Origin: Simkania sp.
GTDB lineage: Bacteria > Chlamydiota > Chlamydiia > Chlamydiales > Simkaniaceae
Assembly (NCBI GenBank): GCA_028279205.1
Contig: JANQSR010000061.1
Location: 1-6,295, forward strand
Direction: 5' to 3'
Length of the DNA: 6,295 nucleotides
Part shown: positions 1 to 5,283 of the stretch, one piece after another
How the letters are laid out: each line of letters starts with the position of its first letter
How positions within the stretch are numbered: the stretch's first letter is position 1
The notes under the pieces: model-generated
What the model was told of the DNA's origin: nothing
The model's database searches: none
Seen by the model: the letters and a program-made list of their open reading frames with translations, nothing else
Position numbers and translations under genes: made by a program

Positions 1-947
1 CTCACCATCTCTGTAAGAACGGGGGCATCCTCATTTTCATACCCTGTTTTAACGATTTCATGAGACATGTTAGAAAGCTCTTTCTCCATCCCCATCGGAT
101 GAAAAAGACGGATGATTCCACCACCTGCGCGAAGAGCCGCCAAACAAGAGAGTGCCGCAGCTCCCGACATGCCGCAAGAGCCTGCAACGGCTACAACGTA
201 AGCCGAATATTTATGACGCGTGCGCACAATAGGGGGTAAACAACTGGGCAGCTCTTTCTCACTGAGAATATGAAATCTACCTTGCCCTTTTTGTAAATCA
301 TCCGCTTTCATTCCAAAATCGACAAAAGAGAGTTTTCCAATATGATTGTACCCATCTCCGATGAAAAGGCCAACCTTGGGTAGCCCTAAAAAGAGCGTCT
401 CAACAGCCTGAATGGCCAACTGACCGACATCCCCAGTGTTGCCATCAACTCCAGAAGGGATATCGATAGAGATAATCGGGCTTTGACTTTGATTAACATG
501 TGTAATCACACTAGACAAAAAGGGAGTTAAAGCCCCCTGAAAACCTGTGCCGAGAAGACCGTCGATGATTACCCCTTTGCAGATTATTTCAGACTCTTTC
601 TTTGGGAAAAAAAGAGTTCCCCCCTCTTTTTCAAACACTCGGCTTTGCTTTTGGCAAAGGGGACTCATTGAGTGGCAAGGAAAAAGGGAGTAGGCAACGA
701 CTCTATGACCCTCTCGCTTGAGAAACGTTCCCGCAGTAAAAGCATCCCCTCCGTTATTCCCCTTTCCGATGAGAAGGGTAACCTCTTTTTCTAAATTTCT
801 CTCTTGGATAAAAGTGGCAATCCGCTTTGCAATTCCTTGCCCCGCTTTTAGCATATATTCAAGGGCTGATGCGCCCTTTTGAATGCTAAGAGTCTCGATA
901 CGCGCCATCTCTTTGGCTGTAACCACCTTGTATCCTTCGAAGCTCAC
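1..947 (-). CDS. nnr: Bifunctional NAD(P)H-hydrate epimerase / ADP-dependent dehydratase, partial (C-terminus beyond left edge)
   Basis: Nnr repairs damaged nicotinamide cofactors: the N-terminal domain epimerises R/S-NAD(P)HX and the C-terminal ribokinase-like domain dehydrates it back to NAD(P)H. I translated 315 codons open to the window edge; family proteins are about 500 residues, so roughly 180 are missing. The epimerase domain (about 8-215) shows GKGNNGGDAF (61-70), DGLLGTG (129-135) and IDIPSGVDGNTG (161-172), which carries the conserved catalytic-site Asp. The dehydratase domain begins near 244 with RHKYSAYVVAVAGSCGMSGA, then AALRAGGGIIR (270-280). Most homologues have GDG where this one has GDA. 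The GTG start at 947 overlaps the gpsA stop (GTGA), suggesting translational coupling. A second GTG at 926 has a better ribosome site (GAAGGA, 6 nt upstream) and leaves VVTAKEM, close to the usual family N-terminus, so either start is possible. Identification is firm; only the start is uncertain. Confidence 0.93.
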   Translation of the reverse strand, partial: MSFEGYKVVTAKEMARIETLSIQKGASALEYMLKAGQGIAKRIATFIQERNLEKEVTLLIGKGNNGGDAFTAGTFLKREGHRVVAYSLFPCHSMSPLCQKQSRVFEKEGGTLFFPKKESEIICKGVIIDGLLGTGFQGALTPFLSSVITHVNQSQSPIISIDIPSGVDGNTGDVGQLAIQAVETLFLGLPKVGLFIGDGYNHIGKLSFVDFGMKADDLQKGQGRFHILSEKELPSCLPPIVRTRHKYSAYVVAVAGSCGMSGAAALSCLAALRAGGGIIRLFHPMGMEKELSNMSHEIVKTGYENEDAPVLTEMV

Positions 948-1942
948 AAATGCTCTTGCTTGACCGCCCTCTTTAAAAGTTTTTCGACCGCCACCTTAAT
1001 ATCGAGGTTTTCATAAATGATTGAATAGACAGCCTGTGTGATGGGAAGAGGGATATCCGCTTTTAGCCCCATTTGGAACGCCGAAACGCAGGTGTAAGCC
1101 CCTTCGACAACCATGCCCACTTTTTTATAAGCCTTTTCGGGAGTAAAACCGTTTGCTAGAAGTTGGCCAAAGATGTAGTTTCGACTGAGCGTTGATCGGC
1201 AGGTCACACACAGATCGCCCATTCCCGAAAGTCCACTCAAGGTATCGGCGCGACACCCTTTAACCGTAGAAAGTTTCCGAATTTCGTGAAGCCCTCGCGT
1301 CATAAGAGCCGCCTTTGTATTTTCACCAAGTCCCAGACCATCGGCAATCGCGCAGGCAATTGCAATGATATTTTTCATCGCACCACCAAAACAGACTCCA
1401 GCAACATCATCATTTGGATAGACACGGAAAAAGGGTGTTGAAAAGAGGTCAACGATCTGGAGGGAGAGCTCATGCGAATAGGAGGCTGCTACAACAGAGG
1501 TGGGGAGCTTTTGCATCACTTCATCTGCAAGACTTGGGCCAGAGAGAGTTCCAATCCGCTCTCTAAACTCTTTTCCCAAAACATCTAAAGCGACTTCAGA
1601 CATCAAAAGGCATGTGTCTTGTTCAATTCCCTTTGATGTCAAAACAATGGGGGGAAGGGAGACCTCTTTCTGCTTGATTTTTTCAAGCATAGGCCTAAGC
1701 CCCTTGGAGGTCACAGATTCAACGATCAAATCGGCACCTCTTAGCGCCTCTTCTAACTCTGTTGTCACCGTTAAGCTTCCATTGAATGGGTAGCTTCTTA
1801 GTTTGGGATGGGGTCTTTTTTTCTTTAGAAGATCTGCCAAACCGTGATTTCCTGTCCACAAAGAGAGATCAACCCCTTTGTCTGCCAGAAGATTAGCCAG
1901 ACAGAATCCCCAAGCACCCGCTCCTAAATAAGCAATTTTCAT
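944..1942 (-). CDS. gpsA: NAD(P)-dependent glycerol-3-phosphate dehydrogenase
   Basis: GpsA reduces dihydroxyacetone phosphate to sn-glycerol-3-phosphate in the cytoplasm, the entry point for phospholipid synthesis. The 332-residue product has the usual family length. Visible motifs are the Rossmann loop GAGAWG (7-12), SKGIE (103-107), LSGPSLADEV (133-142), the catalytic-lysine block GGAMKN (186-191, Lys190), GLGLGENTKAALMTRGL (202-218) and SGMGDLCVTC (239-248) followed by SRN. I chose the ATG at 1942 because it gives the canonical MKIAYLGAGAWG start and has an AGG 6 nt upstream. An in-frame ATG at 1972 would add ten residues but has no ribosome site and sits only 15 nt after the upstream stop. 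It lies 44 nt downstream of the pyrophosphorylase gene and overlaps nnr by 4 nt, consistent with one operon. Adjacency to a UDPGP-family gene matches what I recall of C. trachomatis. Confidence 0.97.
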   Translation of the reverse strand: MKIAYLGAGAWGFCLANLLADKGVDLSLWTGNHGLADLLKKKRPHPKLRSYPFNGSLTVTTELEEALRGADLIVESVTSKGLRPMLEKIKQKEVSLPPIVLTSKGIEQDTCLLMSEVALDVLGKEFRERIGTLSGPSLADEVMQKLPTSVVAASYSHELSLQIVDLFSTPFFRVYPNDDVAGVCFGGAMKNIIAIACAIADGLGLGENTKAALMTRGLHEIRKLSTVKGCRADTLSGLSGMGDLCVTCRSTLSRNYIFGQLLANGFTPEKAYKKVGMVVEGAYTCVSAFQMGLKADIPLPITQAVYSIIYENLDIKVAVEKLLKRAVKQEHL

Positions 1943-1986
1943 TTTGAACCTATATATTATTAATTGGCTCATTATTGTAGCTTAAA

Positions 1987-3063
1987 TCAACTTTTTTTGG
2001 AACGGAGCACATTTAAGACAGTTTCAAGGCTATTTACACCAAAAAAATTTTTTAAGGGGGCAAAGTGATTTGTTCGATCGCTGAGGATGACTTTAAACGA
2101 TTTAGCTCTTGGAAAAAGATCAAAAATAAAAGTTTCAAAGGCCCAAGACCAACTCTTTTTTTGTTCCCACCCCCTTTCTGTCGAGATCAATTTTGTTTTT
2201 TTCTTGCGGCTCAAATGCCAGGGCAAGTCAAAACCGTTTTTGAAAAGCTGTTCAACCCAATCGATCGAACAGGAAAAAAGACCAGAATTTCCCAGAAAAT
2301 AGACCAACCGCCCCTCCACCCTTTTCGATTTAATCCTTTCCGATACTTCGTTATACTCTCGAATGGCAAGACGCCCTCTCTTCATGCCGATAATTCCGAG
2401 CTCTTCTTGGGCACTTAGCCGCTCAACCCCTCTTAAAACGAGATCAACCCTCTCGATTTTATGGCAAGCGAGAAGCTCCCCATCAAACGGCTCGGCAAGC
2501 ACATTATCGACAGGGATCACCTGTACATATTCAACCCCCTTTTTTCTCCACTTCATCCAAATAGGGCAATTGCGAAGGTGAAAGAGAGCCTTCCCATTTC
2601 CTGCAGGGGCTAGAGCAATTTGATGGGGCGCATCAAAAAAGAGCTCCCCTTGGTCGTCACACATCGGGATCAGCTCTTGTTTGAAGAAATCGAGATGCTC
2701 TCGGTTTAAACCAAACCATCTGTTTGCCCTTAGATAAGACTCGATCTGTTGGTGATTTAGAGGGGAGGTCATCACCGCCACTGATAAAGAGTCTTTCTTC
2801 TTTTGAATTTTTTCAAAAAGGATTTGGAAAAGCGTTTTTTTAGGTTTAAGTGGCAGTTCGAAACACCCCTTTGCCCCTTCAAACCCAAGCCTTGTTCCTT
2901 GCCCGCCTGAAAGGATGAGAAGGCCGATTTTTTCAACCTCAAGGCAAGGGGTGGTTGTTTTGACAATGCACTCTTCTGAAAGGAGGTTTAGGTCACCCTC
3001 TTTTGCCAGGTGGGAGTCTGCTTGCTTATTTTTTTTAATGAAAAATAGGGGATGTTTCTTCAT
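1987..3063 (-). CDS. UDPGP-family UDP-sugar pyrophosphorylase (UAP1/AGX1-like, probably UDP-N-acetylglucosamine pyrophosphorylase)
   Basis: This family transfers UMP from UTP to a sugar-1-phosphate. Homology to UAP1/AGX1 suggests GlcNAc-1-phosphate, giving UDP-GlcNAc for lipid A and peptidoglycan precursors; glucose-1-phosphate cannot be excluded. Motifs in order: nucleotide-binding LSGGQGTRLGFEGAKG (51-66), KTLFQ (76-80), MTSPLN (98-103), PAGNGKALF (153-161), the metal-binding VDN (185-187), YNEVSE (237-242), GNSGLFSC (258-265) and NHFAPLKN (332-339). At 358 residues it is about 100 shorter than typical UAP1 enzymes, with a reduced N-terminal region and almost nothing after the APLKN motif, so the C-terminal beta-helix part seems absent. 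The ATG at 3063 is preceded by GAGGG; a TTG at 3102 would overlap the upstream gene and has no ribosome site. It sits 19 nt after waaF. The family is clear; sugar specificity is inferred. Confidence 0.88.
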   Translation of the reverse strand: MKKHPLFFIKKNKQADSHLAKEGDLNLLSEECIVKTTTPCLEVEKIGLLILSGGQGTRLGFEGAKGCFELPLKPKKTLFQILFEKIQKKKDSLSVAVMTSPLNHQQIESYLRANRWFGLNREHLDFFKQELIPMCDDQGELFFDAPHQIALAPAGNGKALFHLRNCPIWMKWRKKGVEYVQVIPVDNVLAEPFDGELLACHKIERVDLVLRGVERLSAQEELGIIGMKRGRLAIREYNEVSERIKSKRVEGRLVYFLGNSGLFSCSIDWVEQLFKNGFDLPWHLSRKKKTKLISTERGWEQKKSWSWAFETFIFDLFPRAKSFKVILSDRTNHFAPLKNFFGVNSLETVLNVLRSKKS

Positions 3064-3066
3064 AAT

Positions 3067-3071
3067 CCCTC
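3067..3071 (-). promoter_or_regulatory. Ribosome binding site for the UDP-sugar pyrophosphorylase
   Basis: GAGGG on the minus strand lies 3 nt before the ATG at 3063, slightly close but the only purine-rich ribosome-binding candidate here. It decides the start in favour of ATG 3063 over the in-frame TTG at 3102. Confidence 0.5.
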
Positions 3072-3082
3072 GATTTAACAGC

Positions 3083-4150
3083 TTAGCTCTCTCTCTTTGC
3101 AAGAAGATCTAAAATACGATTTAAAACGTGTTCAACAGATATCCCTTTCATACAGGGAAAATCGATAGGACAAACTTTTTTAAAGCAAGGAGAACAGACG
3201 ACTTTTCTTTGCAAAAAGGCCCCACGCTGTCGATAAGGACCAGACACAATCGGGTCTGTCGAACCGAAAAGAGCGATAACAGGAACCCCTAAACTGTCGG
3301 CGATGTGCATGGGACCACTATCATTTGCCAAAAAAACAGAGCAGATGGAGATGATCGCAACGAGCATTCCTAGATCTGTTTGACCTGCTAAGTTTAAAAC
3401 AGTTTTAGGTAGCTTCAAGCAGATCTTATCGATCAAGTTTTTATGCGAAGCATCTGCTAAAAAAAAGACTCTACTTTCGGGAGCCCGCTGAGTCAAAAGG
3501 AGCGCGACCTCTCGAAACCGCTCAGGTATCCAACATTTGGCAGGTCCATAAGCTGCGCTCGGGCAGATGCCGATAATCGGCGCATCTTTCGGGATGGTAA
3601 AACGGCTGATCAGTTTGTGAGCAGCATCGAGTTTCTCTTTTTTGATAAAAAGGTGGGGAACCGTTTGCGAAATGGGAATGCCTATATGCTCTAAAAGATG
3701 TTTGTAGGTCAAAACGAGGTGCTGAGCCTCTCTCTTTTTGGGAAAGAGGACAGGAGGATCGAGTAAAAGGCGGCGCACATCTGCTGAAAACCCGACTCTC
3801 TTTTTTACACCGCCCCGCCAAAACTGCCAAGCTGACGAAAACGAGTTTGTGAGCAGAATGCCCAGATCATAAGAGCCCTCTTTAAGCTTTTTAATAAGCC
3901 CCTTTCCCTTTCTAGATTTTGAAAAAGGGATAAGCTCATCAATCGCAGGCACTTGATCAAGCATGGGGGCTAGCTTGTCTACTACGATTGCCGTGATCGA
4001 AGCTTTTGGATAAGCATTGCGAAGATCGGTTAAGATGGGGGTTGCCATCACCACATCTCCGATCCAATTGGGCATCCGAACAATAATCTTTTTTGCTGTT
4101 GGCTTTTGCATTCCCCAGCTGACTTTATACAAGTGACTACTTACCCCCAT
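3083..4150 (-). CDS. waaF: ADP-heptose:LPS heptosyltransferase II (GT9 family)
   Basis: WaaF adds the second L-glycero-D-manno-heptose to the LPS inner core at the cytoplasmic face of the inner membrane. Numbering from the ATG at 4150 (355 residues): N-terminal PNWIGDVVMATP (27-38), NSFSSAWQFW (102-111), CPSAAYGPAKCW (196-207), NDSGPMHIADSLGVPV (276-291), LFGSTDP (294-300), and a C-terminal Cys cluster (C319, C322, C327, C333) of the form CSPC-x4-C-x5-C seen in WaaF homologues. The two-domain GT-B layout and length fit heptosyltransferase II better than WaaC. The start is uncertain: ATG 4150 lacks a ribosome site and lies in a small hairpin, while ATG 4111 (342 residues) leaves a more typical N-terminus but has GGGGA directly against it. 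A TAGAAT at 4216-4211 is a possible -10 element, without a convincing -35. First gene of the minus-strand run. The substrate is inferred from the family; core heptose in this organism is unproven. Confidence 0.88.
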   Translation of the reverse strand: MGVSSHLYKVSWGMQKPTAKKIIVRMPNWIGDVVMATPILTDLRNAYPKASITAIVVDKLAPMLDQVPAIDELIPFSKSRKGKGLIKKLKEGSYDLGILLTNSFSSAWQFWRGGVKKRVGFSADVRRLLLDPPVLFPKKREAQHLVLTYKHLLEHIGIPISQTVPHLFIKKEKLDAAHKLISRFTIPKDAPIIGICPSAAYGPAKCWIPERFREVALLLTQRAPESRVFFLADASHKNLIDKICLKLPKTVLNLAGQTDLGMLVAIISICSVFLANDSGPMHIADSLGVPVIALFGSTDPIVSGPYRQRGAFLQRKVVCSPCFKKVCPIDFPCMKGISVEHVLNRILDLLAKRES

Positions 4151-4161
4151 GAATAAGGGGG
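4144..4161 (-). promoter_or_regulatory. Small GC hairpin around the upstream waaF ATG
   Basis: CCCCC at 4144-4148 and GGGGG at 4157-4161 pair across an 8-nt loop. In the minus-strand transcript the ATG at 4150-4148 sits at the loop-stem junction. If transcribed, it would hide this start codon, which favours initiation at ATG 4111 or implies translational control. This is inference from pairing only. Confidence 0.3.
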
Positions 4162-4542
4162 CTTCTAGGAATTGAAATTTAAAACCTATGCTGACATTTT
4201 TTCGGAAAAAATTCTAGTTAATCTTGGAAATTGCAAGCGACCCGATTCAAGACACTCACTTGTCTAATCGGTTAAAATGAAAAATTTTAAAACAACCTCT
4301 TCTTCTTCTTGTATTGTGGAATTGTTCATAACTCGTAAATTTCAGGGTAGGATTTACCTGTCAGTTTCTTGTATAAAACTTCGGTAGATTGTCGAAAAGT
4401 CGCCTGAAACTGGGATATGAACATTTTTTACACTCTTCACAAACAAGTTATGAACAAGCTTTCCACATAAAGAGTTAACCCTTTTGATCTGAATTTCTTG
4501 CTTAAGGGAGTTTGGAAAAATGAAGGGTATTGACGATAAACT
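4151..4542. other. Noncoding interval between the waaF-led operon and tRNA-Pro
   Basis: This interval of nearly 400 bases has no credible gene. From left to right it holds an A/T inverted repeat (ATTTTTT at 4196-4202 and AAAAAAT at 4206-4212), an AT-rich patch at 4271-4293 containing AAAAATTTT, a short TCT microsatellite (about 4297-4310), and the inverted-repeat cluster at 4315-4467. Genes left of it all run leftward, while ung and the last CDS run rightward. The only minus-strand open frame crossing it (4354-4656) reads through the tRNA and is not a gene. Confidence 0.6.
4315..4467. repeat. Inverted-repeat cluster with DnaA-box-like words (possible replication origin or divergent control region)
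   Basis: TTGTTCATAACTCGT at 4322-4336 is matched on the other strand by ACAAGTTATGAACAA at 4443-4457 (14 of 15, with an 11-bp perfect core). Both arms continue outward into TGTGGAA (4315-4321) and TTCCACA (4461-4467), the right arm having three extra bases (GCT). A third related word, ATATGAACA, is at 4415-4423. The nonamers TTATGAACA (4448-4456, and its complement at 4323-4331) match the DnaA box TTATCCACA at 7 of 9 positions, as does CTTTCCACA at 4459-4467. An AT-rich patch lies just left, and the genes diverge around the region. This layout fits an origin, but no box is perfect and no dnaA/dnaN/hemB/parAB neighbour is visible, so a divergent operator is equally possible. Confidence 0.45.
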
Positions 4543-4617
4543 TCTGGGTGAGAGGATTTGAACCTCCGACCCCTTGCACCCCATGCAAGTGCGCTGGCCA
4601 AGCTGCGCTACACCCAG
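4543..4617 (-). tRNA. tRNA-Pro (anticodon GGG)
   Basis: The minus strand folds into a complete 75-nt cloverleaf: acceptor CTGGGTG/CACCCAG with all seven pairs, D-arm GCGC/GCGC with a 10-nt loop, anticodon arm CTTGC-ATGGGGT-GCAAG, a 5-nt variable loop GGGTC, and T-arm GGAGG-TTCAAAT-CCTCT closed by one G-T wobble. The anticodon is GGG, reading the proline codon CCC (and CCU by wobble). The C1-G72 pair and A73 discriminator are bacterial tRNA-Pro identity elements, supporting the assignment. The 3' CCA is not encoded (AG follows A73), so it must be added by CCA nucleotidyltransferase. A near-consensus promoter lies just upstream. No hairpin-plus-T-run terminator was found just downstream. Confidence 0.95.
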
Positions 4618-4634
4618 AGAAATAGAGGAGACAA

Positions 4635-4663
4635 ATTTTAGAAAGATAGGGTTCATTTGTCAA
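4635..4663 (-). promoter_or_regulatory. Vegetative sigma-70-type promoter for tRNA-Pro
   Basis: On the minus strand a perfect -35 TTGACA (4663-4658) is followed after exactly 17 nt by TAAAAT (4640-4635), one mismatch from consensus. Transcription would start near 4628, about 10 nt before the mature tRNA 5' end, leaving a short leader for RNase P. It is the strongest promoter I can see in the window. Confidence 0.85.
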
Positions 4664-4681
4664 CCAATCCTCATCTTAAGA

Positions 4682-4876
4682 TCAGGTGCCTAAAGGGGGG
4701 GGGAGATGTGTTTTAAACAAAAAGCCTAGGGAAAAGCCAAGAAAACTGGCCGTCGTGAGAAGCACAACATCCCGTTTGCTAAAATTGCTTTCTGGCTTAT
4801 CGGTTCCTTCTACTTCATGCTGCAGAGTAACCTTTAGAGGTTCATGTGCCGCATTTTCGACCTTAACCATTTCCAC
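4682..4876 (-). CDS. Hypothetical 64-residue protein with one C-terminal membrane segment
   Basis: I do not recognise this product. Residues 1-35 are charged and hydrophilic (rich in E and K), followed by a hydrophobic stretch VVLLTTASFLGFSLGFLF (37-54) long enough to span a membrane, and a short tail KTHLPPPLGT. This would be a tail-anchored inner-membrane miniprotein with its N-terminus probably cytoplasmic. The called start is GTG 4876, with AAGG 8 nt upstream; ATG 4870 is an alternative that removes two residues. The tail is encoded across nine consecutive C residues (plus-strand G 4695-4703), so replication slippage would change the last residues. It ends about 20 nt before the tRNA-Pro promoter. 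The protein-like composition supports it, but its small size leaves real doubt. Confidence 0.45.
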   Translation of the reverse strand: MEMVKVENAAHEPLKVTLQHEVEGTDKPESNFSKRDVVLLTTASFLGFSLGFLFKTHLPPPLGT

Positions 4877-4944
4877 CAGATCTACCTTGCATTAGGATTC
4901 ATCAAACTTTGTACCAAGCCAATCTCCCAAACCTTTCCACCCTG

Positions 4945-5061
4945 TCAATTTGTAAGCTCGGTAGGGGTTTCTGGAATATCATCAGGTTTATTCTGATGCC
5001 CTTCTAACTCCCCTTTGCAGTCAAAAGTGTTGAGGCACTTAAGGTTTTTTTGAAGGGATGC
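4945..5061 (-). pseudogene. Possible coding remnant (C-terminal 38 codons, no start)
   Basis: The minus-strand frame from 5061 to the TGA at 4947-4945 is open for 38 codons, bounded upstream by TAG at 5064-5062. It has no ATG, GTG or TTG to begin it. Its second half, ending KPDDIPETPTELTN, looks like an ordinary hydrophilic protein tail. The frame passes a run of seven A (minus strand, around 5051-5045), where one indel would join it to another frame. It may be the end of a decayed gene cut by the inverted-repeat element. Chance openness over so short a span cannot be excluded. Confidence 0.22.
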
Positions 5062-5153
5062 CTAAACTGAAGGCAAGCAAAAATGGATACAGGGAAAGCC
5101 TATTCCAATGAAAAGAGAGCCTCCTAGGTAAAGGCTTCAACACTTTTGATTGC
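5017..5153. repeat. 137-bp element with 20-bp imperfect terminal inverted repeats (MITE-like or structured RNA)
   Basis: The left arm (5017-5036, core TCAAAAGTGTTGA) and right arm (5134-5153, core TCAACACTTTTGA) pair at 18 of 20 positions with a 13-bp perfect core. Inside are smaller hairpins: TGCCT/AGGCA at 5059-5074 around a 7-nt loop, and AAGCCT/AGGCTT near 5096-5137. No clear target-site duplication flanks the arms and there is no transposase, so a non-autonomous element is only one reading; a folded RNA is the other. Read outward, both arms encode the same peptide NTFDC, with GAC versus GAT for Asp. Confidence 0.45.
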
Positions 5154-5156
5154 ACC

Positions 5157-5245
5157 CTGGGATGAAAGCCGTTGTTGACTTTTTCCCAGACTATTCATCA
5201 TACTCCTTACGACCCTCGGGTCAGATAGTCTGGTGTATTAGACCC
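5157..5245 (+). promoter_or_regulatory. Competing hairpins in the ung upstream region
   Basis: Four potential helices overlap here. CTGGGA (5157-5162) can pair with TCCCAG (5184-5189). CCAGACTAT (5186-5194) pairs perfectly with ATAGTCTGG (5225-5233), which excludes the first. Within its loop GACC (5211-5214) pairs with GGTC (5219-5222), while the same GGGTC can instead pair with GACCC at 5241-5245. Mutually exclusive helices resemble an attenuator or leader switch, but no U-tract terminator follows, and the order could equally belong to a minus-strand RNA or a repeat. Confidence 0.35.
5175..5204 (+). promoter_or_regulatory. Weak candidate promoter for ung
   Basis: TTGACT (5175-5180, 5 of 6) is followed after 18 nt by CATACT (5199-5204, 4 of 6). 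It would place the transcript start near 5211 and give a leader of about 70 nt before the ung ATG, containing part of the hairpin zone. The match is modest and could be chance. Confidence 0.25.
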
Positions 5246-5283
5246 TAGAAGTCGCAGCTTTGAGGCGGGGAAGTAGTCAAAAA

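Larger units (their letters stand above)
4877..5283. other. Noncoding or degenerate interval upstream of ung
   Basis: This stretch of about 400 bases has no complete gene of believable size. It contains a short hairpin (CATCAG at 4981-4986 region paired with CTGATG near 4992-4997), a coding-like minus-strand remnant (4945-5061), a 137-bp inverted-repeat element (5017-5153), and a zone of competing hairpins (5157-5245). Several tiny open frames occur on both strands, for example 17 codons from ATG 5058 (plus) and 25 codons from ATG 5201 (minus, with AAGGAG just upstream). I regard them as parts of a repeat or decayed sequence rather than genes. Confidence 0.5.

Noticed and set aside
2..187. 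61-codon minus-strand open frame
   Set aside because: It is an off-frame shadow of nnr, whose correct frame shows clear dehydratase-domain motifs here.
3522..3830. 102-codon minus-strand open frame inside waaF
   Set aside because: It is an out-of-frame shadow of the heptosyltransferase, rich in Cys, Arg and Ser with no recognisable motif.
4196..4212. ATTTTTT / AAAAAAT inverted repeat as a terminator
   Set aside because: The stem is purely A/T with a 3-nt loop and no GC core, so it would not be a stable intrinsic terminator, and it lies upstream of waaF rather than after a gene.
4297..4310. TCT trinucleotide microsatellite
   Set aside because: It is only about four units, outside any coding frame, and not notable in a region of this composition.
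4354..4656. 100-codon minus-strand open frame
   Set aside because: It reads straight through the tRNA-Pro gene and its promoter region; the middle of its translation is just the tRNA sequence.
4673..4682. ATCTTAAGAT perfect palindrome
   Set aside because: A 10-bp palindrome without loop space or flanking context; chance occurrence is likely.
4686..4895. 69-codon plus-strand open frame
   Set aside because: It is antisense to the 64-residue frame, very Arg/Ser/Thr-rich, with no domain-like character or ribosome site.
5058..5111. 17-codon plus-strand frame from ATG 5058 and a 25-codon minus-strand frame from ATG 5201
   Set aside because: Both are too short and lie within the inverted-repeat and hairpin zone. 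The minus one has AAGGAG just upstream, but that alone is not enough to call a gene.
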